Below are positions 47,131-56,234 of a DNA stretch of 64,000 bases, one piece after another. The notes below the pieces were generated by a model, which did not search any database, was not told the DNA's origin, and saw nothing but the letters and a program-made list of their open reading frames with translations. Source of the stretch: Denitratisoma oestradiolicum (GTDB taxonomy: Bacteria; Pseudomonadota; Gammaproteobacteria; Burkholderiales; Rhodocyclaceae); assembly GCF_902813185.1 (NCBI RefSeq), contig NZ_LR778301.1:2170001-2234000 (forward strand), read 5' to 3'. The position numbers were made by a program, and so were the translations under genes. Numbering within the stretch: the stretch's first letter is position 1; the number at the start of each line of letters is the position of its first letter.

Positions 47131-47841
47131 TCAGATTGCGCGCCGAACCATCATGTCCTTGATCTTGCCGATGGCCTTGGTGGGGTTCAAGCCCTTGGGG
47201 CAGACATCGACACAGTTCATGATGCTGTGGCAGCGGAACAGGCGATACGGGTCATTCAGGTTGTCCAGACGCTCGTTGGTGGCCTGATCCCGTGTATCGG
47301 CGATGAAGCGATAAGCCGCCAGTAGGCCGGCGGGACCGACGAACTTGTCCGGATTCCACCAGAAGGAGGGGCAGGATGTCGAACAGCAGGCGCAAAGGAT
47401 GCACTCGTAGAGTCCGTTCAACTCCTCCCGGTCCTCGGGGGACTGGAGCCGCTCCCGTTCCGGAGGCGGATCGTTGTTGATCAGGTAGGGCTTGATCGAG
47501 TGGTACTGTTTGAAAAACTGGGTCATGTCCACGATCAGGTCGCGCACCACGGGCAGGCCGGGCAGCGGACGCAGCACGATGGGCTGCTTCAGGGAGTCGA
47601 TGTCCTGGAGACAGGCCAGACCGTTCTTGCCATTGATGTTCATGGCGTCGGAGCCGCAGACACCCTCACGGCAGGAGCGGCGGAAGGACAGGGAGTCGTC
47701 CTTGGCCTTGAGCTTGACCATGGCATCCAGCAGCTTCTTGTCCGTGGAGTCGCACTCGACGGAAATGTCCTGCATGTAGGGCTTGGCGTCCCTGTCCGGA
47801 TCGTAGCGGTAAATCCTGAATTGAATGGTACGAGTCGTCAT
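47131..47841 (-). CDS. sdhB: Succinate dehydrogenase iron-sulfur subunit
   Basis: A 236-residue subunit with three clusters. The [2Fe-2S] ligands lie in SCREGVCGSDAMNING and the Cys of GLAC. The [4Fe-4S] ligands lie in CILCACCSTSCP near residue 148. The [3Fe-4S] ligands lie in CHSIMNCVDVCPKGLNP near 205. It moves electrons from SdhA to ubiquinone at SdhCD. It lies 13 bases downstream of sdhA. Confidence 0.98.
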   Translation of the reverse strand: MTTRTIQFRIYRYDPDRDAKPYMQDISVECDSTDKKLLDAMVKLKAKDDSLSFRRSCREGVCGSDAMNINGKNGLACLQDIDSLKQPIVLRPLPGLPVVRDLIVDMTQFFKQYHSIKPYLINNDPPPERERLQSPEDREELNGLYECILCACCSTSCPSFWWNPDKFVGPAGLLAAYRFIADTRDQATNERLDNLNDPYRLFRCHSIMNCVDVCPKGLNPTKAIGKIKDMMVRRAI

Positions 47842-47854
47842 CGCTAAGTTCCTC

Positions 47855-49627
47855 TCAGTAAGCCCGCTTCTTCAGCTCGATGGTATCCACGGACAGCGGC
47901 TTCATCTTCACGGCCTTGTACTCGAGACGGTTGCCGTCCCGGTGCCACAGGGTGTGCTTGAGCCAGTTCTTGTCATCACGACCGTCGGGAGTCTCGGCGG
48001 TATCGAGAGCATCGTCACGCACATGGGCGCCGCGGGATTCCTTGCGGGCCTCGGCGGAAATCATGGTGGCCTTGGCCACTTCGATCTGGTTGTCCAGTTC
48101 CAATGCCTCGATGCGGGCCATGTTGAATATCTTGGACTTGTCCTTGATCTCGGTCCTGGCCACGTCGTCAGCCACCTTAAGGATTTCCGTGACACCGGCC
48201 TTGAGCAGGTCGCTGAAGCGGAACACGCCGGCATGTTTCTGCATGGTTCGTTGCATGGTCAGCCGTGTCTCATGGACGTTGGCCCCGCCCTTCTGGTTGT
48301 TGAGGCGATCCAGACGAGCCATGGTCTTGTCGATGGAAGCGGTATGGAGGGGCTTGTGTGCCCGGCCCTTTTGCAGATCCTCCACCGCAGTTTCACCGGC
48401 AGACTTGCCGAACACCAGCAGGTCCAGCAGGGAGTTGGTACCCAGCCGATTGGCACCGTGCACCGAGGCGCAGGCGCATTCGCCGGCAGCGTAGAAGCCA
48501 TTCACCACCTGATCGGTGCCCAGCACCACCTGGCCATGATAGTTAGTGGGAATGCCCCCCATCTGGTAGTGGCAGGTGGGCACCACGGGCAGGGGCTCCT
48601 TGATGCAATCCACGCTGGCGAACTGGAGACCGATCTCGCGGATACCGGGCAGCCGCTTCATGATGGTGGCCGGGTCCAGGTGGGTGATGTCGAGCAGCAC
48701 GAAGTCCTTGTTGGGGCCACAGCCTCGGCCTTCGTTGATTTCGGTCACCATGGCGCGGGACACCACATCGCGGGAAGCCAGATCCTTGGCGTTTGGCGCG
48801 TAGCGCTCCATGAAGCGCTCGCCACTGCTGTTGCGCAGGATGCCGCCTTCGCCGCGCACTCCTTCGGTGATCAGCACACCGGCACCGGCCACGCCGGTGG
48901 GATGGAACTGCCAGAACTCCATGTCTTCCAGGGGGATGCCGGCGCGAGCCGCCATGCCCAGGCCGTCGCCGGTGTTGATGAAGGCGTTGGTGGAGGAATG
49001 GAAGATGCGACCGGCGCCGCCGGTGGCGAAGATCGTGGCGCGGGCATGGAAGGCAACGACTTCACCGGTTTCCATGTCCATGGCGGTCACGCCCTGGACA
49101 TCACCTTCGTCGTCGCGGATCAGGTCCAGAGCCTGCCACTCGACGAAGAACTGGGTATTGGCCTTGACGTTGCGCTGATACATGGCATGCAGCATGGCGT
49201 GACCAGTACGGTCGGCGGCGGCGCAGGAACGACGCACCGGCTTCTCGCCGAAGTTCGACATGTGACCGCCGAAGGGGCGCTGATAAATCTTGCCATTGTC
49301 CAGGCGGTCGAAGGGCATGCCGTAGTGTTCCAGCTCTACCACCACTTCGTTGGCCTTGCGGCACATGAATTCAATGGCATCCTGGTCGCCGAGCCAGTCC
49401 GAGCCCTTGACCGTGTCGTACATGTGCCAGTGCCAGTGATCCTCCTCGGAGTTGCCCAGGGATGCGGCGACGCCGCCCTGAGCCGCCACCGTATGGGAAC
49501 GGGTAGGGAATACCTTGGAAAGAACGGCCGTCTTCAAGCCGGCTTCGGACAATTGGATCGCCGCCCGCAGGCCGGCGCCGCCGGCGCCCACGATCACAGC
49601 ATCAAATTTTCGTACGGTATAAGTCAC
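47855..49627 (-). CDS. sdhA: Succinate dehydrogenase flavoprotein subunit
   Basis: A 590-residue flavoprotein. FAD site [18 protein letters not shown], flavinylation histidine in [10 protein letters not shown] near residue 47, substrate-site segments HPTGVAGAG and the catalytic Arg region. The start is probably the GTG at 49627, with GGAGG eight bases upstream; a GTG at 49633 overlapping the sdhD stop as GTGA is the alternative. Longer in-frame extensions run into sdhD and are not real. It oxidises succinate to fumarate as part of complex II. Confidence 0.97.
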   Translation of the reverse strand: MTYTVRKFDAVIVGAGGAGLRAAIQLSEAGLKTAVLSKVFPTRSHTVAAQGGVAASLGNSEEDHWHWHMYDTVKGSDWLGDQDAIEFMCRKANEVVVELEHYGMPFDRLDNGKIYQRPFGGHMSNFGEKPVRRSCAAADRTGHAMLHAMYQRNVKANTQFFVEWQALDLIRDDEGDVQGVTAMDMETGEVVAFHARATIFATGGAGRIFHSSTNAFINTGDGLGMAARAGIPLEDMEFWQFHPTGVAGAGVLITEGVRGEGGILRNSSGERFMERYAPNAKDLASRDVVSRAMVTEINEGRGCGPNKDFVLLDITHLDPATIMKRLPGIREIGLQFASVDCIKEPLPVVPTCHYQMGGIPTNYHGQVVLGTDQVVNGFYAAGECACASVHGANRLGTNSLLDLLVFGKSAGETAVEDLQKGRAHKPLHTASIDKTMARLDRLNNQKGGANVHETRLTMQRTMQKHAGVFRFSDLLKAGVTEILKVADDVARTEIKDKSKIFNMARIEALELDNQIEVAKATMISAEARKESRGAHVRDDALDTAETPDGRDDKNWLKHTLWHRDGNRLEYKAVKMKPLSVDTIELKKRAY

Positions 49628-49629
49628 TC

Positions 49630-49980
49630 TCACAGCCTCCACAGAATCTGCACACCCCAGACGGCGTAGCCGGCCAGGACCAGGATGGTCAACACATGCA
49701 GCGTCAGGCGTAGCGCGGCGCACTTGACGTAATCCATCCAAAGGTCACGCACACCGATCCAGGCGTGGTAGCAGAGGGAAATCACGAACAGCGGCGTGAT
49801 GAAGCGCATGTAGCCGTTGCTCATGAAGGCATGCCAGCTTTCCGAGGATTCGGCGACGCCGCAAAACAGCAGGGCCACGGCAAGAACCAGGGTATAGACG
49901 GCCATGACCACGGCGGTGATGCGCTGGGCCAGCCAGTCCTTGAGCCCGTAGTGGGCACCGACAACGATACGGGATTGCAT
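49630..49980 (-). CDS. sdhD: Succinate dehydrogenase membrane anchor subunit
   Basis: A 116-residue membrane protein with three hydrophobic helices (about residues 22-42, 55-75, 88-110). It has the family pattern [20 protein letters not shown] and the heme-ligand-type histidine in [19 protein letters not shown]. It anchors complex II and binds heme b and quinone with SdhC. It is one base after sdhC and abuts sdhA. Confidence 0.95.
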   Translation of the reverse strand: MQSRIVVGAHYGLKDWLAQRITAVVMAVYTLVLAVALLFCGVAESSESWHAFMSNGYMRFITPLFVISLCYHAWIGVRDLWMDYVKCAALRLTLHVLTILVLAGYAVWGVQILWRL

Positions 49981-49981
49981 C

Positions 49982-50377
49982 TCAGAACACCCCCAGAAAT
50001 TTCATGGCAACAAGGGCGGTGAGGCCCAGGCTCACCACCAGCACAGCCTTGGCCGAGGCCCGGGACGGCGCCTTATCGACACCCACATGAACATCCATCA
50101 GCAGGAAACGGATGCCGGCGCAGAAGTGATGGATATAGGCCCAGCACAGGCCAAACAGCACCAGTTTGACCAGCAGGTTGCCGGTGACCTGTTTGAAGGT
50201 CAGGATATTCTCGGCGGACCCCAGGGAAAGCTGGAGCAGGCAAAGCAGGAAGGGCAAGGCCAGGAACAGACCGGCACCGCTGACTCGATGCAGAATCGAG
50301 ACGATGCCGGGAATCGGCAAACGAATCTCCCATAGCGTCAAGAATTTCGGACGCTGCTTTATTGTGATTTCTGGCAT
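49982..50377 (-). CDS. sdhC: Succinate dehydrogenase cytochrome b556 subunit
   Basis: A 131-residue membrane subunit with three helices. It includes the quinone-site motif SILHRVSGAGLFLALP near residue 27 and the heme-ligand region YIHHFCAGIRFLLMDVHVG near 80. It heads the sdhCDABE-gltA unit, 88 bases after the gntR stop on the same strand. Confidence 0.96.
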   Translation of the reverse strand: MPEITIKQRPKFLTLWEIRLPIPGIVSILHRVSGAGLFLALPFLLCLLQLSLGSAENILTFKQVTGNLLVKLVLFGLCWAYIHHFCAGIRFLLMDVHVGVDKAPSRASAKAVLVVSLGLTALVAMKFLGVF

Positions 50378-50465
50378 ATCGCTCGTTCTCCCAAAACATG
50401 CAGCCCCAATGGCGCCGCAACTTCAAAAAAGGGGTTGATTATATCGCCTCGACCCTGCCGTCTGT

Positions 50466-51203
50466 TCAGCCTAACTCGTTGAGATAGTAGTGCTCGGCTG
50501 TGGAGTAAAGGCCCCGCCGCCATTCCACCGGGCGGTCGCCGTAGGTAAAGCTGACCCGCTCCACCGATAACAGCGGGCTGCCATCATCCACACCGAGCAG
50601 TTCAGCGCTGTTGCGATCCGCCGCCACGGCACGAATGCGCTCCTCGGCGCGAATCATGCGCACGCCAAAACGAGTTTCAAACAAGCTGTAGAGGGAGCCC
50701 TGCCAGTCCTTTAACACTTCCAGGGACAGGCCGGAAAAAATTTCGCCGGGCAAGTAGATTTCATCGACCACCACGGGCCGGTTCGAAAATTGGAGCAATC
50801 GCCGCACGATGATGATGGCGTCGCCCAGCTTGAGTTGCAGTACCCGCGCCGCTTCCGTACCTGCCTTGGCACGCCAGCACTCCAGGGGCCTGGAAGTGGA
50901 TTGTTCGACGCCCCCGGCAAGGGGCACCAGACGCAGAAAACGGAAAAAGGCACGGGGGTCGGCATGACTGGCCACGAAAGTACCCTTCCCCTGCTTGCGG
51001 ATCAGCAGGTTTTCAGCGGCCATCTCATCAATAGCCTTGCGTACCGTCCCCTGACTCACATTGAATCGGATCGCCAGATCGGATTCGCTGGGAATAGCCT
51101 CCCCCGGCCGCCATTCTCCTGATTCCAGACCTTGCAGAATCAAGCTCTTGATTTGGCGGTAGAGAGGGCTAAAAGTGGGGGACTCCGCGACCATGGCGCG
51201 CAT
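50466..51203 (-). CDS. GntR-family (HutC/UTRA type) transcriptional regulator
   Basis: A 245-residue repressor-type regulator. The N-terminal winged helix is classic GntR (PLYRQIKSLILQGLESGEW, then SESDLAIRFNVSQGTVRKAI and RKQGKGTFV). Residues about 95-240 are a UTRA ligand-binding domain (VDEIYLPGEIF, ending WRRGLYSTAEHYYLN). It lies between the mdh-hpcH-acnB and sdh-gltA units, as in many Betaproteobacteria, and is likely a TCA-cycle regulator. A palindrome TCTTATATAAGA at 51245-51256 in the divergent promoter region may be its operator. The ligand is unknown. The GGAGG site is 13 bases before this ATG, a little far. Confidence 0.92.
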   Translation of the reverse strand: MRAMVAESPTFSPLYRQIKSLILQGLESGEWRPGEAIPSESDLAIRFNVSQGTVRKAIDEMAAENLLIRKQGKGTFVASHADPRAFFRFLRLVPLAGGVEQSTSRPLECWRAKAGTEAARVLQLKLGDAIIIVRRLLQFSNRPVVVDEIYLPGEIFSGLSLEVLKDWQGSLYSLFETRFGVRMIRAEERIRAVAADRNSAELLGVDDGSPLLSVERVSFTYGDRPVEWRRGLYSTAEHYYLNELG

Positions 51204-51244
51204 TCGATCATAAAATCCTCCAGATGTCCATCATCTGATTTGTG

Positions 51245-51256
51245 TCTTATATAAGA
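51245..51256. promoter_or_regulatory. Palindromic candidate operator TCTTATATAAGA
   Basis: A perfect 12-bp palindrome between divergent gntR and mdh, in an AT-rich patch and just upstream of the mdh -35 box. The length and position suit a GntR dimer. The assignment to this regulator is inferred. Confidence 0.55.
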
Positions 51257-51269
51257 TATATTATAGCAA

Positions 51270-51299
51270 TTGACACACCACAAGATTCCAGGCTAGCAT
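51270..51299 (+). promoter_or_regulatory. Candidate sigma-70 promoter for mdh-hpcH-acnB
   Basis: A perfect -35 box TTGACA at 51270-51275 is followed after 18 bases by TAGCAT at 51294-51299 (four of six matches). This would give a leader of roughly 125 bases before mdh. Confidence 0.5.
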
Positions 51300-51431
51300 T
51301 CCAGCGTGTCCGGTTCGAGACGGCGGGCTCAAGGCAGCATGTGGCATACCCATTTGCTCCCGCCTCCGGTTCAGGCATGCCGCTGACGCCCCCCCATTCA
51401 ACACTTTTTGCTTCGTCTAGGAGTTCGCAAA

Positions 51432-52421
51432 ATGGCCAAAGCCCCCGTTCGAGTCGCAGTGACCGGCGCTGCCGGACAAATCGGTTATGCCCTGCTTTTC
51501 CGTATCGCCAGCGGTGAAATGCTCGGCAAGGATCAGCCGGTCATCCTGCAAATGCTGGAACTGCCCATGGAAAAGGCCCAACAGGCCCTGAAGGGCGTGA
51601 TGATGGAACTGGAAGACTGCGCCTTCCCGCTCCTGGCCGGCATGGTCGGTACCGACGATCCCCGCGTGGCCTTCAAGGATGCCGACTACGCCCTGCTGGT
51701 GGGTGCACGTCCCCGTGGCCCAGGCATGGAACGCAAGGACCTGCTGATGGAAAACGCCAAGATCTTCATCGAGCAGGGCAAGGCTCTGAACGACGTGGCC
51801 GCCCGCAACATCAAGGTGCTGGTAGTGGGCAACCCCGCCAACACCAACGCCTACATCGCCATGAAGTCGGCGCCCAGCCTGCCCAAGGAAAACTTCACCG
51901 CCATGCTGCGCCTGGACCACAACCGTGCCCTGTCGCAACTGGCCACCAAGACCGGCAAGCCGGTGGACAGCATCGAGAAGATGGTCGTCTGGGGCAACCA
52001 CTCCCCCACCATGTATCCCGACTACCGCTTCACCACCATCGCCGGCCAGGCCGCCCCGGCCCTGGTGAATGACGAAGCCTGGTACAAGAACGAATACATT
52101 CCCAAGGTGGGCAAGCGCGGTGCCGCCATCATCGAGGCCCGAGGCCTGTCCTCCGCCGCCTCCGCCGCCAATGCCGCCATCGACCACATGCGCGACTGGG
52201 CCCTGGGCACCAATGGCAAGTGGGTGACCATGGGGATTCCCTCCGACGGTTCCTACGGCATCCCCCAGGACGTGATCTATGGCGTGCCCGTCACCTGCGC
52301 CAATGGCAAGTACGAGCGGATCACCGGCCTGGAGATCGACGCCTTCTCCCGGGAGAAGATGGACTTCACCCTGAACGAGCTGAAGGAAGAGCAGGACGGC
52401 GTCAAGGCCCTGCTGGGCTAA
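51432..52421 (+). CDS. mdh: Malate dehydrogenase
   Basis: A 329-residue NAD-dependent malate dehydrogenase of the cytosolic-like type used by Betaproteobacteria. It has the nucleotide site [19 protein letters not shown], the mobile-loop arginines in [28 protein letters not shown] and the catalytic histidine in [12 protein letters not shown]. The start is fixed by AGGAG before ATGGCCAAAGC. It converts malate to oxaloacetate. First gene of the divergent mdh-hpcH-acnB unit. Confidence 0.97.
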   Translation: MAKAPVRVAVTGAAGQIGYALLFRIASGEMLGKDQPVILQMLELPMEKAQQALKGVMMELEDCAFPLLAGMVGTDDPRVAFKDADYALLVGARPRGPGMERKDLLMENAKIFIEQGKALNDVAARNIKVLVVGNPANTNAYIAMKSAPSLPKENFTAMLRLDHNRALSQLATKTGKPVDSIEKMVVWGNHSPTMYPDYRFTTIAGQAAPALVNDEAWYKNEYIPKVGKRGAAIIEARGLSSAASAANAAIDHMRDWALGTNGKWVTMGIPSDGSYGIPQDVIYGVPVTCANGKYERITGLEIDAFSREKMDFTLNELKEEQDGVKALLG

Positions 52422-52452
52422 TGCCGGTCGGCGGGGACGAGGAGCGCGCCAG

Positions 52453-53448
52453 GTGAGTCACTCCATTCACCCCGCTCAGGTGCTCTATCAGGGCACCAAA
52501 CCTTTCCCCGCCCTCTCTGCCTGCGAGCATTACGCCGGCAGCGAAAAGCTGATACGCAAGGCCCTTCAAATCCAGAAGGAACTGGGCCCCATTTTCGACA
52601 TCACCTGTGATTGCGAAGATGGCGCCCCCGCCGGGCGGGAACGGGAACATGCCGAGATGGTGGCGGCCATGATCAACGACACGACCGCCAATACCCACGG
52701 CCGCGTGGGCGCCCGCATTCACGATGTCACCCATCCCCACTGGCGCCAGGATCTGGAAATCATCATTGGCTGCGCCGGCCATCGGGTAGCCTACATCGTG
52801 CTGCCCAAGCCCGACTCCGCCGACGATGCCCTGACCCAGATTACCGCCCTGGACGAAATGCGCCACCGTTATGGCGTGGATCGGGAAGTTCCGGTCCATG
52901 TGCTGATAGAGACCCATGGTGCCTTGCGGGAAGTCTGGCAGATCGCTGGCCTGCCCCATGTGGAATCTGTCGACTTCGGCCTGATGGATTTCGTCAGCAG
53001 CCATCACGGTGCCATCCCCGGCAGCGCCATGCGCTCCCCCGGCCAGTTCGATCATCCCCTGGTGGCACGGGCCAAGTGTGAGATCGCCGCCGCCGCATTG
53101 GGCCAGGGCGTCGTCCCGGCCCACAACGTCACCACCGAATTGCAGGACGTAAACGTAGTCCGCAAGGATGCCCGCCGTGCCCGGACGGACTTCGGCTTCC
53201 TGCGCATGTGGAGCATCCATCCATCCCAGATCCAGCCCATCGTTGAGGCGATGCGTCCCCGTTTTGAAGAAGTCACCGAGGCCGCGGCCATTCTGACGGC
53301 GGCTCAGGATGCAGCCTGGGGGCCCACCCAGCACCAGGGCAAACTCCATGACCGGGCCTCCTACCGATACTACTGGGAGCTGTTGCAACGGGCTCGTAAC
53401 ACGGGCATGGCCCTGCCCGCCGACATCCATCAACGTTTTTTCGATTAA
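52453..53448 (+). CDS. HpcH/HpaI aldolase / citrate lyase beta-like protein
   Basis: A 331-residue protein of the HpcH/HpaI aldolase (CitE-like) family. Metal and substrate residues are suggested by ITCDCEDGAPAGRE near residue 52, VLPKPDSADD near 116, LIETHGALREVW near 150 and GLMDFVSSHHGA near 175. It probably cleaves or forms a C-C bond in a malyl-CoA- or citramalyl-CoA-like compound. Conserved placement between mdh and acnB suggests a link to organic-acid metabolism; the true substrate is not established here. It starts with GTG at 52453. Confidence 0.88.
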   Translation: MSHSIHPAQVLYQGTKPFPALSACEHYAGSEKLIRKALQIQKELGPIFDITCDCEDGAPAGREREHAEMVAAMINDTTANTHGRVGARIHDVTHPHWRQDLEIIIGCAGHRVAYIVLPKPDSADDALTQITALDEMRHRYGVDREVPVHVLIETHGALREVWQIAGLPHVESVDFGLMDFVSSHHGAIPGSAMRSPGQFDHPLVARAKCEIAAAALGQGVVPAHNVTTELQDVNVVRKDARRARTDFGFLRMWSIHPSQIQPIVEAMRPRFEEVTEAAAILTAAQDAAWGPTQHQGKLHDRASYRYYWELLQRARNTGMALPADIHQRFFD

Positions 53449-53472
53449 CCCAACACTACGAGAGGAACCGCC

Positions 53473-56070
53473 ATGCTCGAAGCCTATCGCCAGCATGTCG
53501 CCGAGCGCGCCGCGCTGGGCATCCCGCCCCTGCCCCTGACCAAGCAGCAGACCAGCGAACTGATCGCACTGCTGAAGAGTCCTCCCCAAGGCGAGGAAGC
53601 CTTCCTCGTGGACCTGATCACCCATCGCGTGCCGGCGGGCGTGGATGACGCGGCCGAAGTCAAGGCCGCCTTCCTCGCCAAGGTCGCCAAGGGCGAGGAA
53701 GCCTGTGCGCTGATTTCCCGCACCAAAGCCACAGAACTGCTGGGAACCATGGTCGGCGGCTACAACGTCAAGCCCCTGATCGACGTTCTCGACGACGCCG
53801 TGGTCGGCACGGTCGCGGCCAAGGCCCTCAAGTCCACCCTGCTGATGTTCGACTTCTTCCACGACGTCGCCGCACTGGCCAAGAAGGGCAGCGCCAACGC
53901 CAAGGACGTGATGCAGTCATGGGCCGATGCCGAATGGTTCACCCAGCGTCCCGAAGTGCCCGCTTCGCTGAAGGTCACCATCTTCAAGGTCACCGGCGAA
54001 ACCAACACCGACGATCTGTCCCCTGCTCCGGATGCCTGGAGCCGCCCTGACATTCCGCTGCACGCGCTGGCCATGCTGAAAAACCCGCGTCCCGGTATCG
54101 AAGCCGACAAGGCCGGCGAACGGGGCCCCCTGAAGCAGCTCGAAGCGCTCCAGGCCAAGGGCAACCTGGTGGCCTACGTGGGCGACGTGGTGGGCACCGG
54201 TTCCTCGCGCAAGTCCGCCACCAACTCCGTACTCTGGTTCACCGGCGAAGACATTCCCTTCGTGCCCAACAAACGCTTCGGCGGCGTCTGCCTCGGCACC
54301 AAGATCGCCCCGATCTTCTACAACACTATGGAAGACGCGGGCGCCCTGCCCATCGAACTCGATGTCGGCCAGATGAACATGGGCGACGAAGTTGAACTGC
54401 GCCCCTATGAAGGCAAGGCCCTGAAAAACGGTGCCGTCATCGCCGAATTCAGCGTCAAGTCCGATGTCATTTTTGATGAAGTCCGTGCCGGCGGTCGCAT
54501 CAACCTGATCATTGGCCGGGGCCTGACCGCCAAGGCTCGGGAGGCCCTGGGCCTGCCCGCCTCCACCCTGTTCCGCCTGCCCGGCACCCCCGCCGATACC
54601 GGCAAGGGCTTCAGCCTGGCTCAGAAGATGGTCGGCCGCGCCTGTGGCCTGCCCGAGGGCAAGGGCGTTCGCCCCGGCACCTACTGCGAACCCAGGATGA
54701 CCTCCGTTGGTTCCCAGGACACCACCGGCCCGATGACCCGGGACGAACTGAAGGATCTGGCCTGCCTGGGATTCTCCGCTGATCTGGTGATGCAGTCCTT
54801 CTGCCACACCGCCGCCTACCCCAAGCTGGTGGACGTCAAGACCCACCGCACCCTGCCCTCCTTCATCACCGCCCGGGGCGGCGTGTCCCTGCGGCCCGGC
54901 GATGGCGTGATCCATAGCTGGCTCAACCGCTTCCTGCTGCCGGATACCGTCGGCACCGGCGGGGACAGCCACACCCGCTTCCCCATCGGCATCTCCTTCC
55001 CCGCCGGCTCCGGCCTGGTGGCCTTCGCCGCTGCCACCGGCGTGATGCCCCTGGACATGCCCGAATCCGTGCTGGTGCGCTTCAAGGGTTCCCTGGACGA
55101 AGCCGGCAAGCGCGGCATCACCCTGCGTGACCTGGTGAACGCCATTCCCTACTACGCCATCCAGCAGGGCCTGCTCACCGTGGCCAAGCAGGGCAAGAAG
55201 AACATCTTCTCCGGCCGCATCCTGGAAATCGAAGGCCTGCCGGACCTCAAGGTGGAACAGGCCTTCGAGCTCACCGACGCCTCCGCCGAGCGTTCCGCCG
55301 CCGGCTGTGCGGTGCGCCTCAACAAGGAGCCCATCGTCGAATACATGCGCTCCAACATCACCCTGATGAAGTGGATGATCGCCGAAGGCTACGAGGACAA
55401 GCGCACCCTGGGCCGCCGTATCAAGGCCATGGAGGAGTGGATCGCCAAGGGCACCCTGCTCCAGCCCGATGCCGACGCCGAGTACGCCGCCGTGATCGAG
55501 ATCGACCTGGCCGATGTCAAGGAACCCCTGCTGGCCTGCCCCAACGACCCGGACGACGTCAAGCCCCTCTCCGCAGTGGCCGGCGCAAAGATCGACGAAG
55601 TGTTCATCGGCTCCTGCATGACCAACATCGGCCACTTCCGTGCCGCCGGCAAGGTACTCGACGGCAAGAGCGACATTCCCACCCGCCTGTGGATCGCTCC
55701 GCCCACCAAGATGGACGCCATGATCCTCAACGAGGAAGGCTACTACGCCATTCTCGGCAAGTCCGGCGCCCGCATGGAAATGCCCGGCTGTTCCCTGTGC
55801 ATGGGCAATCAGGCCCAGATCAGGAAGGGCAGCACGGCGGTGTCCACCTCGACCCGCAACTTCCCCAACCGCTTGGGTATCGACACCCAGGTCTATCTGA
55901 GTTCCGCCGAACTCGCCGCCGTATGCGCGCTGATGGGCAGGATTCCGACCATGGCGGAGTATCTGGAGCAGGTCAAAGGGGTGAACGCCAAGGCCGCCGA
56001 CGTCTATCGCTACATGAACTTTAACGAAATACCTCAATTCGTTGATATTGCTAATGAAGTTCAGGTGTAG
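53473..56070 (+). CDS. acnB: Bifunctional aconitate hydratase 2 / 2-methylisocitrate dehydratase
   Basis: An 865-residue AcnB. The N-terminal HEAT-like domain ([20 protein letters not shown]) and the swivel domain precede the catalytic core, as in E. coli AcnB of the same length. The cluster-binding cysteines are in [11 protein letters not shown] and [10 protein letters not shown], and the substrate-site segment is [11 protein letters not shown]. It isomerises citrate to isocitrate. GAGAGGAA precedes the ATG. A strong terminator follows. Confidence 0.98.
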   Translation: MLEAYRQHVAERAALGIPPLPLTKQQTSELIALLKSPPQGEEAFLVDLITHRVPAGVDDAAEVKAAFLAKVAKGEEACALISRTKATELLGTMVGGYNVKPLIDVLDDAVVGTVAAKALKSTLLMFDFFHDVAALAKKGSANAKDVMQSWADAEWFTQRPEVPASLKVTIFKVTGETNTDDLSPAPDAWSRPDIPLHALAMLKNPRPGIEADKAGERGPLKQLEALQAKGNLVAYVGDVVGTGSSRKSATNSVLWFTGEDIPFVPNKRFGGVCLGTKIAPIFYNTMEDAGALPIELDVGQMNMGDEVELRPYEGKALKNGAVIAEFSVKSDVIFDEVRAGGRINLIIGRGLTAKAREALGLPASTLFRLPGTPADTGKGFSLAQKMVGRACGLPEGKGVRPGTYCEPRMTSVGSQDTTGPMTRDELKDLACLGFSADLVMQSFCHTAAYPKLVDVKTHRTLPSFITARGGVSLRPGDGVIHSWLNRFLLPDTVGTGGDSHTRFPIGISFPAGSGLVAFAAATGVMPLDMPESVLVRFKGSLDEAGKRGITLRDLVNAIPYYAIQQGLLTVAKQGKKNIFSGRILEIEGLPDLKVEQAFELTDASAERSAAGCAVRLNKEPIVEYMRSNITLMKWMIAEGYEDKRTLGRRIKAMEEWIAKGTLLQPDADAEYAAVIEIDLADVKEPLLACPNDPDDVKPLSAVAGAKIDEVFIGSCMTNIGHFRAAGKVLDGKSDIPTRLWIAPPTKMDAMILNEEGYYAILGKSGARMEMPGCSLCMGNQAQIRKGSTAVSTSTRNFPNRLGIDTQVYLSSAELAAVCALMGRIPTMAEYLEQVKGVNAKAADVYRYMNFNEIPQFVDIANEVQV

Positions 56071-56145
56071 TGTCTAAGTTTTTCAGATAGATAAGCACTC
56101 GAAAACCCCCGTCAATACTGATGGGGGTTTTTGTTTTTAGACACT
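56069..56145. repeat. 9-bp inverted repeat enclosing the acnB terminator
   Basis: AGTGTCTAA at 56069-56077 (including the acnB stop) and TTAGACACT at 56137-56145 are perfect inverted copies on each side of the terminator hairpin. The spot is also where base composition drops at the island border. Confidence 0.6.
56102..56138 (+). terminator. Rho-independent terminator after acnB
   Basis: AAAACCCCCGTCA (56102-56114) pairs with TGATGGGGGTTTT (56119-56131, one G-T pair), loop ATAC, followed by a T-rich tract to 56138. Confidence 0.92.
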
Positions 56146-56234
56146 TTGCAGCATAGTAATATGCCCATGGTTTGCCTTCGGACTGCTGTCGTATCCTGAA
56201 AATTTGCCCTGATCCCACAAAAAGATACAGAAAA

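Noticed and set aside
53917..56037. 706-codon minus-strand open frame over acnB
   Set aside because: Antisense to acnB, with Gly/His/Asp-rich composition and no family resemblance.
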